The notes below the pieces were generated by a model. The model was given only the letters and a program-made list of their open reading frames with translations, was not told the DNA's origin and did not search any database. Positions 32,578 through 41,966 of a stretch of DNA of 64,000 bases are shown here, in pieces. Made by a program: the position numbers and the translations under genes. The stretch's first letter is position 1; each line of letters opens with the position of its first letter. The stretch spans positions 1 to 64,000 of the forward strand of contig JAFQCM010000127.1 in assembly GCA_017399445.1 (NCBI GenBank), given 5' to 3'. The DNA is from Lachnospiraceae bacterium (GTDB taxonomy: Bacteria > Bacillota > Clostridia > Lachnospirales > Lachnospiraceae).

Positions 32578-35385
32578 ATGAATTACGGTAAAAATAAGAC
32601 TTCCAAAAAGCAAAAGGCATTAGCATCGAAAAATGCAAGAGTCAGAAAAAAATTTCTGATTACATTTTTTAAAGCAACCATAATATGTTTATTGGCTATA
32701 ATCATATTTGCCGGTTTTGCTGCTTTTGGAGTTGTAAAAGGAATAATCGACAGTGCACCTGATATTTCAGAAATCAATGTAGTGCCAACAGGGTATTCTA
32801 CCTTTGTATACGATCAGGAAGGAAATGAACTTGCGAAACTTGTGGCGCAAAATTCAAACAGAATTCCTGTATCAATTGATAAGATGCCGAAAAATCTTCA
32901 AAATGCTTTTGTGGCAATAGAAGATGAACGTTTTTATGAACATAATGGAATTGATATAAAGGGAATCATAAGAGCCGGTGTAAAAGGGATTACAAGTGGA
33001 AGCTTTTCTGAAGGTGCAAGTACTATTACACAGCAGTTAATCAAAAATAATGTATTTACAGAATGGGTAAATGGGGAATCTACCATTGAAAAATTTAAAA
33101 GAAAATTTCAGGAACAATATCTTGCAATTGAATTAAGTAAGATCATGAGCAAGGAAGAAGTATTGGAAAATTATTTAAACACCATTAATTTAGGACAAAA
33201 TACATTGGGAGTTCAGGCGGCATCAAAACGATATTTTAATAAAGATGTTTCTGAACTAACCATTTCAGAATGTGCAGTTATTGCAGCCATTACCCAAAAT
33301 CCTTCTAAATACAATCCGATTTCACATCCGGAATACAATGCGGAAAGAAGAGAAAAAGTATTGGGTAATATGTTGGAACAGGAATATATTACTCAGGAAG
33401 AATATGATACTGCTATGGCAGATACTGTTTACGACAGAATTCAGATTGTAAACTCAGACACAGAAGAAACCCATATTTATAGTTATTATGTAGACGAGCT
33501 TACAGAAGAAGTTATGAAGGATTTGCAGGAACAGTTAGGATATACTTCCACACAAGCATATTATGCATTGTATAGTGGTGGGCTTAAGATTTATGCTGCA
33601 CAGGATGCTCGGATACAGCAAATTTGTGATGAGGAATTTTCAAATACTGACAATTATCCAGCAGGAACCAAAGTATCGCTTTCGTATGAATTATCGGTAG
33701 AAACTGTTAGCGGTGAAATTGTAAATCATAGCATACAGATGTTAGAAAGCTACTTTAAAGAAACGGAAGACAGTGATTTTGACTTGGTATTTAGTGATGA
33801 AGAAACAGCGAGATCATATGTAGAAAAGTATAAAGCAGCAAAAGTTGGAGCAGGAGATACTATAATTGGTGAAAAAATCACCATAACACCTCAGCCACAG
33901 TGTTCTTTTACTATTATGGATCAGAAAACAGGTTATGTAAAAGCAATTGTGGGTGGACGTGGAATAAAAGAAGCCAGTCTTACTTTAAACAGGGCAACTA
34001 ATACAGTACGTCAGCCAGGTTCTACTTTTAAAGTAGTTGCAGCTTACGCACCAGCATTGGATAGTGCAGGAATGACTTTAGCCTCTGTTCAGGATGATAC
34101 AGAATATTATTATTCTAATGGACGTAAGGTAAGTAACTGGTACAGCTCAGGATACAAAGGACTTTGTACCATAAGATATGGTATTGAACAGTCTTTAAAT
34201 ATTGTAGCAGTAAAAACCATTACAGATATTACACCACAGCTGGGATTTAATTATTTAAAGAACTTTGGTTTTACAACATTAGTAGAAAGACGTGAAAATG
34301 CCAATGGTTCTGTAGAATCTGATGTGATTCAAGCGTTGTCGTTAGGTGGAATCACAGATGGTATAAAAAATATTGAATTAAATGCAGCGTATGCGGCCAT
34401 TGCCAATGGTGGAACTTATATTAAACCAATATATTATACAAAAATCCTAGATAAAGATGGAAAAGTATTATTAGAAAATATACCGCAGACTACTCAGGTA
34501 ATTAAAGATACTACAGCATATTTATTGACAGATGCTATGGAAGATGTAGTCACAAAAGGTACTGGTGGGGCCTGTGCACTTAGCGGACAGAATGTAGCAG
34601 GAAAAACAGGTACTACATCCAGTAATAAGGACGTGTGGTTTGCAGGATATACACCATACTATACAGCAACTGTATGGGCAGGATATGACAACAACCTTTC
34701 TTTGGAAGGAGATGAAAAGAACTTTCATAAAAAGATCTGGAAAAATGTTATGACCAGAGTTCATGAAAATCTGGAAGAAATAGAATTTGAAAAACCAGAT
34801 GGTATTGTTACTGCTTCCGTATGTAAAAAGTCGGGAAAACTTGCCCGTTCCGGTTTGTGTGACTGTGACCCAAGAGGCAGTATGGTAACTACAGAAATTT
34901 TTGCAGAAGGAACGGTTCCAAAGGAATACTGCGATACCCATGTACGTGCAAATATTTGCACTATGTCAGGAGCTATTGCAGGAGAAAATTGTCCGTTTGT
35001 ACAGCAGTCAGGTCAGGTATTTATAGTGAGACCAGACAGCAGCTATGTGACAAGATCGAATGGAAGTAAATATATGGGAAGTACTGCAGATTCTCCGTAT
35101 GAAATTTCTGCAGCTATGATTTCCGCAGGATGTCCACTTCATGGTGGAACAGGTTCTGTAAATAGTGGAACGGTTACTACAGCACCAAACCAGATTGTGT
35201 GGCCGCCAACAAATCAGACTCAGGTTCCACAAGCTCAACCACAGCAACAGCCACAACAGCAACCCCAACAGACAGAGATAGTACAGCCAACTACTCCGCC
35301 AGCAGAAAATGTTCAGGCATCAGAAGATATGGGAACGGATAGTGCTGTAATTGACCAGTCTACCGGACTTCCGGTTGGAGAATAA
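32578..35385 (+). CDS. Class A penicillin-binding protein (transglycosylase/transpeptidase)
   Basis: A 935-residue bifunctional peptidoglycan synthase. One membrane helix (about residues 30-55), then a GT51 domain with EDERFYEHNG (Glu115) and EGASTITQQLIKN, and a transpeptidase with SxxK (Ser482-Lys485 in PGSTFK), SLN and KTG (676-678). The tail holds cysteine pairs (SGLCDCDPRG) and a Pro/Gln-rich end. The ATG at 32578 is favoured by family N-termini; GGTAGG is a modest ribosome site. The IS607 relic lies directly upstream, so the original promoter may have been lost; none is obvious. Confidence 0.95.
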   Translation: MNYGKNKTSKKQKALASKNARVRKKFLITFFKATIICLLAIIIFAGFAAFGVVKGIIDSAPDISEINVVPTGYSTFVYDQEGNELAKLVAQNSNRIPVSIDKMPKNLQNAFVAIEDERFYEHNGIDIKGIIRAGVKGITSGSFSEGASTITQQLIKNNVFTEWVNGESTIEKFKRKFQEQYLAIELSKIMSKEEVLENYLNTINLGQNTLGVQAASKRYFNKDVSELTISECAVIAAITQNPSKYNPISHPEYNAERREKVLGNMLEQEYITQEEYDTAMADTVYDRIQIVNSDTEETHIYSYYVDELTEEVMKDLQEQLGYTSTQAYYALYSGGLKIYAAQDARIQQICDEEFSNTDNYPAGTKVSLSYELSVETVSGEIVNHSIQMLESYFKETEDSDFDLVFSDEETARSYVEKYKAAKVGAGDTIIGEKITITPQPQCSFTIMDQKTGYVKAIVGGRGIKEASLTLNRATNTVRQPGSTFKVVAAYAPALDSAGMTLASVQDDTEYYYSNGRKVSNWYSSGYKGLCTIRYGIEQSLNIVAVKTITDITPQLGFNYLKNFGFTTLVERRENANGSVESDVIQALSLGGITDGIKNIELNAAYAAIANGGTYIKPIYYTKILDKDGKVLLENIPQTTQVIKDTTAYLLTDAMEDVVTKGTGGACALSGQNVAGKTGTTSSNKDVWFAGYTPYYTATVWAGYDNNLSLEGDEKNFHKKIWKNVMTRVHENLEEIEFEKPDGIVTASVCKKSGKLARSGLCDCDPRGSMVTTEIFAEGTVPKEYCDTHVRANICTMSGAIAGENCPFVQQSGQVFIVRPDSSYVTRSNGSKYMGSTADSPYEISAAMISAGCPLHGGTGSVNSGTVTTAPNQIVWPPTNQTQVPQAQPQQQPQQQPQQTEIVQPTTPPAENVQASEDMGTDSAVIDQSTGLPVGE

Positions 35386-35401
35386 TAAACAGATAATCAT
35401 T

Positions 35402-35434
35402 AAGGCACGATACAAAAGAGTATCGTGCCTTTTT
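35402..35434 (+). terminator. Terminator of the PBP gene
   Basis: AAGGCACGATAC (35402-35413) pairs perfectly with GTATCGTGCCTT (35420-35431), followed by T residues. Confidence 0.9.
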
Positions 35435-35457
35435 AGGTGGAAATTTATATCCATTAC

Positions 35458-35486
35458 TTGTCAATTTCTGGGGTTTAAGGTATACT
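35458..35486 (+). promoter_or_regulatory. Sigma-A promoter of the yigZ-thyA-folA run
   Basis: TTGTCA (35458-35463) and TATACT (35481-35486) with a 17-base spacer, about 30 bases before the first ribosome site. Confidence 0.7.
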
Positions 35487-35523
35487 AAAATATTGTGAAA
35501 CAAAAAAATATTAGGTGACAAAT

Positions 35524-36180
35524 ATGATAGAAAATTATAAAAGTGTATATTTAGGTGGTCAAGGTGAAATTGTAGAAAAAAAATCACGCTTTATTGCCAC
35601 CGTAGAGGCAGTAGAAAGTGAAGAGGAAGCTATTGCCTTTATAGAAAAAATGAAAAAGAAATATTGGGATGCAAGACATAACTGTTCTGCTTATATCATT
35701 GGTTCTAAGGGAGAAATGGAACGATGCAGTGATGATGGAGAACCCAATGGAACAGCAGGAAAACCTATGTTAGAAGTGTTAAGAGGGATGGAAATTCGAA
35801 ATGTAGTGGTGGTAGTTACCAGATATTTTGGTGGAACTCTTCTTGGTACCGGCGGATTAGTTCGGGCGTACACAAAGGCGGTTCAGGAAGGCATAGGAGC
35901 AAGTGTAATTGTAGAAAAACAGCTGGCCACAAAACTAGTAATCGGTACAGATTATAATGGAGTAGGAAAAATCCAGTATATACTGGGGCAAAGAGGAATT
36001 AAAATTTTGGAATCCGATTATGGGGAAAGTGTAAAAATTACAGCATTAGTACCAGTATCTCAGTTTGGCCTTGTTGAAGCAGAACTGATTGAAGGAACCA
36101 ATGGAAAAGCGGCTTTAGAAAAGCTGGAAGATGTATATTTTGGTGTGGTAGAAAATGAAGTCATTTTGTTTGAAAAATAG
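35524..36180 (+). CDS. yigZ: YigZ/IMPACT family protein
   Basis: A 218-residue member of the UPF0029 (IMPACT N-terminal) family. It has KKSRFIATVEAV, the ARHNCSAYIIG segment, DDGEPNGTAGKPMLEVL and TRYFGGTLLGTGGLVRAY, plus the small C-terminal domain. Function in bacteria is not settled; eukaryotic IMPACT affects translational control. The ATG at 35524 is favoured by AGGTGA six bases before it. It leads the thyA-folA run. Confidence 0.9.
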   Translation: MIENYKSVYLGGQGEIVEKKSRFIATVEAVESEEEAIAFIEKMKKKYWDARHNCSAYIIGSKGEMERCSDDGEPNGTAGKPMLEVLRGMEIRNVVVVVTRYFGGTLLGTGGLVRAYTKAVQEGIGASVIVEKQLATKLVIGTDYNGVGKIQYILGQRGIKILESDYGESVKITALVPVSQFGLVEAELIEGTNGKAALEKLEDVYFGVVENEVILFEK

Positions 36181-36186
36181 GAGGGC

Positions 36187-37038
36187 ATGATGAGTTTAGC
36201 AGATAATATATTTATCAATATGTGTCAGGATATTATTAAAAACGGATATAGTACAGAAGGAGAGAAGGTACGCCCAAAGTGGGAAGATGGCAGCTATGCT
36301 TATACTATAAAACAGTTTGGTGTAGTAAATCGTTATGATTTGTCAAAAGAGTTTCCAGCCATTACTCTTCGAAAAACGGCCATTAAAAGTGCTACTGATG
36401 AACTTCTTTGGATATGGCAGCAGAAATCCAATAATATTAATGATTTGCACAGCCATATCTGGGATAGTTGGGCAGATGAAAATGGTTCTATAGGAAAAGC
36501 TTATGGATATCAGCTAGGAGTAAAACACCAATATAAAGAAGGGATGATGGATCAGGTAGACAGAGTTTTGTATGATTTGAAGAATAATCCCTACAGTCGG
36601 AGAATTATGACAAATCTTTATGTACATCAGGATTTACATGAAATGAATTTATATCCTTGTGCTTATAGTATGACATTTAATGTGACACAGAAAAAGGGTC
36701 AGGATAAGCTTACATTAAATGCTATTTTAAATCAGCGTTCTCAAGACATATTAACAGCCAATAATTGGAATGTATGTCAGTATGCTATACTTTTAATGAT
36801 GTTTGCTCAGGTATGTGATATGGAAGCAGGAGAGCTAGTGCATGTAATTGCAGATGCTCATATTTATGATAGGCATATTCCTATTGTGAAAGAACTGATT
36901 ACCAGAGAAACTTATCTGGCACCAAAAGTAAGTTTAAATCCGGAAATTAAAGATTTTTATGACTTTACAAGAAATGATGTCATTGTAGAAAATTATGTAA
37001 CAGGTCCCCAGGTAAAAGATATTCCAGTGGCAATATAG
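36187..37038 (+). CDS. thyA: Thymidylate synthase
   Basis: ThyA turns dUMP into dTMP with methylenetetrahydrofolate. The 283-residue protein has KTAIKSATDELLWIWQQKS and the active-site stretch NLYPCAYSMTFNV, with the catalytic Cys in YPCAYS, then ILNQRSQDI and ADAHIYDRHI. This is the folate-dependent ThyA type rather than ThyX. It is followed by folA, which regenerates the tetrahydrofolate it uses. AGGAGGGC precedes two possible ATGs, one codon apart. Confidence 0.95.
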   Translation: MMSLADNIFINMCQDIIKNGYSTEGEKVRPKWEDGSYAYTIKQFGVVNRYDLSKEFPAITLRKTAIKSATDELLWIWQQKSNNINDLHSHIWDSWADENGSIGKAYGYQLGVKHQYKEGMMDQVDRVLYDLKNNPYSRRIMTNLYVHQDLHEMNLYPCAYSMTFNVTQKKGQDKLTLNAILNQRSQDILTANNWNVCQYAILLMMFAQVCDMEAGELVHVIADAHIYDRHIPIVKELITRETYLAPKVSLNPEIKDFYDFTRNDVIVENYVTGPQVKDIPVAI

Positions 37039-37047
37039 GAGGAAATT

Positions 37048-37539
37048 ATGAATTTAATCGTAGCAGTAGATAAAAATTGGGCAATTGGCTTAAATAATAA
37101 GTTACTTGTAAGAATTCCAAGTGACCAGAAATTTTTTAGAGAGGAAACTACAGGAAAGATAGTGGTTCTAGGGAGAAAAACCTTAGAAACTTTTCCGGGA
37201 GGTCTTCCGTTAAAAAACAGAACCAACATTATTCTGTCTACAGATCCAAATTATAAGGTAAAGGATGCAGTAGTAGTCCATTCTATTGAAGAATTATTAG
37301 AAGAAGTACAGCAGTATAAATCAGAAGATGTATATATTATTGGTGGAGAAAGCGTCTACAAAGAAATGCTTCCTTATTGTGATACTGCTCATGTAACAAA
37401 GATTGACCATGCTTATGAGGCAGATACTTATTTTCCAAATCTGGATGAGATAGAAGGCTGGGAAGTGACAGCTTGTAGTGAGGAACAGACTTATTTTGAT
37501 TTAGAATTTGAATTTGTAAAATATGAAAAGAGATGTTAA
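37048..37539 (+). CDS. folA: Dihydrofolate reductase
   Basis: A 163-residue DHFR with NLIVAVDKNWAIGLNNKLL, RIPSDQKFFREET, VVLGRKTLETFPGGLPLKNR, VYIIGGESVYKEMLPYC and the closing strand EFEFVKYEK. Reduces dihydrofolate made by ThyA. The gap to thyA is 9 bases with GGAGG in it, so the two are cotranscribed. Confidence 0.96.
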   Translation: MNLIVAVDKNWAIGLNNKLLVRIPSDQKFFREETTGKIVVLGRKTLETFPGGLPLKNRTNIILSTDPNYKVKDAVVVHSIEELLEEVQQYKSEDVYIIGGESVYKEMLPYCDTAHVTKIDHAYEADTYFPNLDEIEGWEVTACSEEQTYFDLEFEFVKYEKRC

Positions 37540-37542
37540 AGA

Positions 37543-38487
37543 GTGGAAAATTTTATTTATAGTTTGAATGCCACTATACCAATATTTTTAGTCATTGTGA
37601 TAGGATATATGTTAAAACAGATTGGTATGCTAAATGATGAATTTGTATCTGTTGCCAATAAATTTAATTTTAAGGTAACTCTTCCTCTTTTGGTTTTTAA
37701 AGATATTTCAGGGGCAAATATTAAAGAAGATTTCGATATAGTATTTGTATTATTTTGTGCAATTGCAACTACTGTGTGTTTTTTCGCCATATGGGGCGGT
37801 GCAAAATTAGTGATTCAGGATAAATCGATTGTAGGAGCCTTTGTACAGGCATCTTTTCGAAGTAGTGCAGCAGTAATGGGAATTGCTTTTATTCAAAATA
37901 TTTATGGAACTTCTGGTATGGCTCCTCTTATGATTATTGGTTCCGTTCCTCTCTATAATATTTATTCTGTTATTGTATTGACTATGGAGGCAGAAGACAG
38001 CGGACAAGGGAAAGAGAAGATCAAAAAAGCTTTGGTTGGCATTGTCACCAATCCTATTATTATTGGTATTTTGCTTGGACTTTTTGTTTCTTTAGCAGGA
38101 ATTACTTTTCCGACCATAATTAATAAAACGGTTCAGAATATGGCAAGTATGGCGTCTCCATTAGCATTGATTACGATTGGAGCAGGTTTTGAGGGAAGAA
38201 AAGCATTAGCAAAAATAAAGCCAACTATTGCAGTAGCGATGATAAAGCTGGTTGTACAGACAGCAGTTTTTCTGCCGGTTGCTATCCAATTAGGATTTCA
38301 AAATGAAAAGATAATAGCAATTCTTGTGATGTTAGCAGCACCCACCACACCAAGTTGTTATATTATGGCAAAAAATATGAAAAATGATGGTGTATTAACT
38401 GCCAGTGCAGTGGTGGTAACTACTTTGTTTTCGGCAGTGACATTAACAATTTGGGTTTATTTGTTAAAAACATTAAGTATGATTTAA
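37543..38487 (+). CDS. AEC family (auxin-efflux-carrier type) permease
   Basis: A 314-residue ten-helix membrane protein of the AEC family, with IPIFLVIVIGYMLKQIGML, SSAAVMGIAFIQNIYG and the C-terminal APTTPSCYIMAKNM. Members export or import organic acids, amino acids or related anions; substrate unknown. A GTG start 3 bases after folA without a strong ribosome site suggests coupling to folA. Confidence 0.88.
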   Translation: MENFIYSLNATIPIFLVIVIGYMLKQIGMLNDEFVSVANKFNFKVTLPLLVFKDISGANIKEDFDIVFVLFCAIATTVCFFAIWGGAKLVIQDKSIVGAFVQASFRSSAAVMGIAFIQNIYGTSGMAPLMIIGSVPLYNIYSVIVLTMEAEDSGQGKEKIKKALVGIVTNPIIIGILLGLFVSLAGITFPTIINKTVQNMASMASPLALITIGAGFEGRKALAKIKPTIAVAMIKLVVQTAVFLPVAIQLGFQNEKIIAILVMLAAPTTPSCYIMAKNMKNDGVLTASAVVVTTLFSAVTLTIWVYLLKTLSMI

Positions 38488-38531
38488 AAACAATAAATTA
38501 GGATGATAAGAAACGAGAGAGGCAATAAATT

Positions 38532-40622
38532 ATGAAATCAATATTAGCAAAATTACCTGTGAGTGAAAATGGAAAAATATTTCTGAGAAGAGTAGTTATT
38601 TGTTTTTTCGTTGTATTACTGGCAGAAATTTTTTTATTTAACTTAAAAAGCTTTACTATGAATAATGTGGAAGTGGATGAAGATATTATTACAATTCAGA
38701 CGGAGACGCCGGAAAATGTGGAAATTTCTGAAGAGGGAATTTATATTCGTGGAGATGGAAATGTTATTTTTGGTGTTGAAAGTGAAGACATTAATGCTAT
38801 GGAATTGTTTTTTTCAGGGGAGGATCGAAGAATCTTGTGTACCACTGAAATTACAGATGACAATTTTTCACAACAATACATAACAGTAGCCAAAAAGTAT
38901 ACTTCTTGTGATTATGGAAAGTTTGATACTTCTTTTTTAAGTTATGGAGAATTGAAGAATGTAAAAGTTTCATTTTCTGGTGTAGACAGTGAAATTTGCA
39001 TTGATTACTATGGTTTTACAACTTCATTACCATTTCAGTTTTCCGAGCTTAGATTTTTCGTATTATTTGCAGTGACTGTGTTAATTTGTGCAATTCTAAG
39101 TTTTCGATTATATGAATGTGAATATAACCGGAATTCTAAGAAGCAGCAAGGCGTGATTTGTTTATTGCTGTTAGCAACTGTGGTTATGTTATGTAGCTTT
39201 TATAATCCGGAACAAAAAGCAGAAAAATATGATGAGGTTGATTTGACCTATAGTGACCCATATCAGCAGATGTTTGATTCTTTCATGGAAGGAAGATTGT
39301 CTCTTAAAGCAGTTCCGCCGCAGGAGCTGGGTAATTTGGAAAATCCATATGACAGATCGATAAGAGATAGCAATGCACCTGGTTATTATTGGGACAGAGC
39401 TTATTATGAGGGGGAATATTATTCTTATTTTGGTGCTACCCCGGTATTATTATTTTTCTTCCCATTTTATTTTATTTCTGGTGGATATGTGCCAACAATA
39501 AATATGGCAAGTATATTCTTTGGAATTCTTGCGGTTATTTTTATGTATGAGACCATAATTGCATTTGCAGAAAAATTTGCAAAAAAGATAAATTTCTTGT
39601 TGTTATGCGGCATACTTGCTTCCTCTGTATTTGTTTCAGGGCTGGCATACCTTGTGAATTATTCCTGTTTTTATGTGGTTCCACCAATTGCAAGTACTTG
39701 TTTTTTATTCTTGTGTTTATGGACAGGAATTCGTGCCTGTGATGAAAAGGGGAAATATAAACAATATATTTTATTCGCTATTTGTGGATTATCCTTTATT
39801 TTGTGTTTTGAGTCAAGAGCAACCAAAGCATTTAGTGCATTGATTTTAGCACCGTTGTTTATTAAAGTTTTAGTTAATAAAGAATTAAGTGTAAAAAGAC
39901 GTATTTGGTCTGTGGTGAGTTTTTTAACTCCTATCATTTTAGGATTGATAGCAATTATGGTGTATAACTATGCAAGATTTGATTCACCTTTTGAATTTGG
40001 TTCTACCTATCAGTTAACCTTAAGTGATATTCATGCAAATAAAGTGACCTGGAAGTTATTTATTCCTGCCATGATACACTTTTTCCTCCAGCCGGTTACT
40101 ATCACAGATGTATTTCCATATTTTGATTTTACTATCATTAATGCAGCAAATTATGGAAAATATATGTGTACAGAAAGTTCTGTAGGTTTAATGTATTATC
40201 CGCTCTTGTGCCTTGGAATTTTAATAGGACCATTTTTATTATACATTTTTCGGAAAAATAAAACAGAAAAGTATCAATATAACAACGAGAGAATACGAAA
40301 TTATACCTATTTTCTGATGATGGTATTTATGGTATTTGTTTCCTGGCTGGATTTTTGTGTGGGAGGTATTGTAATTAGATATGTTACAGATGTAATGCCG
40401 TTAGCATTAATGTTATCATCCTGGTGTCTTATGGAAACTTATTGTTATTCAGAGAGAGTACCTATATTGAAGAATAAAGTCTTGTTATTCTTTTTGCTGG
40501 CTGCGGTTGTTACGATGATTTTTGGGTATAGTCAGGTATTGTGGCTGCCGGATGGAGAAATCAATCGGTATCGTCCAGAGGTATTATCCATACTGGAAGA
40601 ATTAATTTGTTTTTGGAATTAG
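38532..40622 (+). CDS. Large polytopic membrane protein, GT-C glycosyltransferase-like
   Basis: A 696-residue protein with an N-terminal anchor (about residues 20-40), a 130-residue extracellular beta-rich stretch, and then about ten membrane helices. Loops such as DRAYYEGEYYSYFGATPVLL and FESRATKAFSALILAP resemble lipid-linked GT-C glycosyltransferases or polysaccharide assembly proteins. No catalytic motif is certain. The partner at 40637 follows after 14 bases, so the pair is probably one transcript acting at the envelope. Confidence 0.7.
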   Translation: MKSILAKLPVSENGKIFLRRVVICFFVVLLAEIFLFNLKSFTMNNVEVDEDIITIQTETPENVEISEEGIYIRGDGNVIFGVESEDINAMELFFSGEDRRILCTTEITDDNFSQQYITVAKKYTSCDYGKFDTSFLSYGELKNVKVSFSGVDSEICIDYYGFTTSLPFQFSELRFFVLFAVTVLICAILSFRLYECEYNRNSKKQQGVICLLLLATVVMLCSFYNPEQKAEKYDEVDLTYSDPYQQMFDSFMEGRLSLKAVPPQELGNLENPYDRSIRDSNAPGYYWDRAYYEGEYYSYFGATPVLLFFFPFYFISGGYVPTINMASIFFGILAVIFMYETIIAFAEKFAKKINFLLLCGILASSVFVSGLAYLVNYSCFYVVPPIASTCFLFLCLWTGIRACDEKGKYKQYILFAICGLSFILCFESRATKAFSALILAPLFIKVLVNKELSVKRRIWSVVSFLTPIILGLIAIMVYNYARFDSPFEFGSTYQLTLSDIHANKVTWKLFIPAMIHFFLQPVTITDVFPYFDFTIINAANYGKYMCTESSVGLMYYPLLCLGILIGPFLLYIFRKNKTEKYQYNNERIRNYTYFLMMVFMVFVSWLDFCVGGIVIRYVTDVMPLALMLSSWCLMETYCYSERVPILKNKVLLFFLLAAVVTMIFGYSQVLWLPDGEINRYRPEVLSILEELICFWN

Positions 40623-40636
40623 AGAGGAAAATACAT

Positions 40637-41239
40637 ATGTTAAAAAAAATTGGTAAAATAATGGGTATATATGCAGTGATTTATCTTGTATGTTCTGTGA
40701 TATTTGTAGGTTTATTTCATACACCTATTTTAAAAGGATTAGAAGTACTTATGTACCGGGGGATTGTTTTTATTCTTATGTCAGGGGTGCTGGCAGCAAC
40801 AGCTATGTTTTTGTGCAAAAAGAAATGGCAGGAGCTATTTGACTTTAAGGATGTTATCTTAATGTTTCTTGGATTTTGTTGTGTTAATATGGTGCTGTTT
40901 ACACTGATTCCTGTTACAGTAGAGCGTTCTGTTTCTGTATTTACTTTAAGTTATATGGCAGAAAATCCTAAGGTTTATACAGTAGAAGAGATGGAAGACA
41001 TTTTTAATGAGAAATATGTTCAGGAGTTTGAGGCTTTTGATAAACGTTTTAAAGAACAGATTGTTTCAGGAAATGTAGGTGAAACAGAAGAAGGTTATAT
41101 AATAAATGACCGAGGAAAAGCTACGGTAAAATTTTTTAGAGTGATTGGCTCCTTATTTAACACAGATGAGAGGCTGGTTTATCCTAATGAAAATAGCATA
41201 GATGCTCAGAAAGAAGTAATAGGAGAAAGCGAAAAGTAA
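40637..41239 (+). CDS. Membrane protein, unknown
   Basis: A 200-residue protein with three hydrophobic segments in the first half (about residues 8-25, 41-60 and 72-92) and a charged extracytoplasmic or cytoplasmic tail. No family recognised. The ATG at 40637 follows GAGAGGAAAATAC; an earlier in-frame start would lie inside the preceding gene. Appears to work with the GT-C-like protein upstream. Confidence 0.75.
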   Translation: MLKKIGKIMGIYAVIYLVCSVIFVGLFHTPILKGLEVLMYRGIVFILMSGVLAATAMFLCKKKWQELFDFKDVILMFLGFCCVNMVLFTLIPVTVERSVSVFTLSYMAENPKVYTVEEMEDIFNEKYVQEFEAFDKRFKEQIVSGNVGETEEGYIINDRGKATVKFFRVIGSLFNTDERLVYPNENSIDAQKEVIGESEK

Positions 41240-41241
41240 GA

Positions 41242-41293
41242 AAATCCAGGTGGAATGTGAAAGATTAAAGTCTTTCGTACTCCACCTGGATTT
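41242..41293. terminator. Bidirectional terminator between convergent genes
   Basis: AAATCCAGGTGGA (41242-41254) pairs perfectly with TCCACCTGGATTT (41281-41293), with an inner GAAAGA/TCTTTC stem (41259-41264, 41271-41276). The right arm contains the last codons of the minus-strand gene ending at 41265. Confidence 0.85.
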
Positions 41294-41765
41294 GTTTTAG
41301 GAAACGTTCTACCATAGAGTCCCATTCTGTATCCAGAGCTTTTTCCATGGTGAAAATTTTAAGAGCAGTTCCACTAACACAATGGATAATGCCATTTTCA
41401 AAAGTAATATTTAAAAATAATCCGGAAACATCAGAGGTTTTAAAACTAAGTCCTGTTTGTAACAGAAATTTTTCAGTATTTTTTTCAGAAAGCTTAAATA
41501 CAAATTTAAAGGATAAAGGTGTTTTTTTCCCTTTGATAGACTGAAAACAAAGAGCTTTGATTTCACTCCATTTTACAAAGTCCATATCAGTTCCCAGTTC
41601 CTCTAATTCTTCTGTAGTATAAAAACTTTTGTTTCGGCTACCATCAATGTGTAACGTTTGAAAGGTAGAGATGGTTGCCTCTTTCACAAGAAAACCATCA
41701 AAAGCCTCCTGAAGTAAAAGTTTGTTCATAAAATCTTTGGTATGTTCTATCTTAAATGAAATCAT
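41265..41765 (-). CDS. Conserved unknown protein (DUF5721-like)
   Basis: A 166-residue soluble protein beginning FKIEHTKDFMNKLLLQEAFD and containing FKFVFKLSEKN. I associate this with DUF5721, a family of unknown function in Clostridia, from memory. AATTGGGAGGACTTT precedes the ATG. Its promoter carries a perfect 16-bp palindrome, so it may be regulated. The coding region ends inside the convergent terminator. Confidence 0.75.
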   Translation of the reverse strand: MISFKIEHTKDFMNKLLLQEAFDGFLVKEATISTFQTLHIDGSRNKSFYTTEELEELGTDMDFVKWSEIKALCFQSIKGKKTPLSFKFVFKLSEKNTEKFLLQTGLSFKTSDVSGLFLNITFENGIIHCVSGTALKIFTMEKALDTEWDSMVERFLKQIQVEYERL

Positions 41766-41781
41766 AAAGTCCTCCCAATTG

Positions 41782-41826
41782 AAATGTTATAACATTTATT
41801 ATATCTTATTGGAGTCAGAAACTCAA
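41782..41826 (-). promoter_or_regulatory. Promoter with perfect 16-bp palindrome (possible operator)
   Basis: On the minus strand TTGAGT (41821-41826) and TATAAT (41798-41803) are 17 bases apart. Directly downstream of the -10 box lies AAATGTTATAACATTT (41782-41797), a perfect palindrome over the expected transcription start. Its position fits a repressor site; the repressor is not known. Confidence 0.65.
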
Positions 41827-41906
41827 ACTAATTAGAAGAATTAAAATAATGATTAATAAAATTAATACAAAAATATAAAAAATTAAAGTAAAAGTTTAAA
41901 AAAGTG

Positions 41907-41935
41907 TTGATGAAAGAGGTAAAGTGGAATATAAT
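41907..41935 (+). promoter_or_regulatory. Sigma-A promoter of the DUF2975-XRE pair
   Basis: TTGATG (41907-41912) and TATAAT (41930-41935) with a 17-base spacer, about 30 bases before the gene. Confidence 0.75.
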
Positions 41936-41966
41936 GAAGCTCATAAAAGAAAAAGGATAGGAGAAA

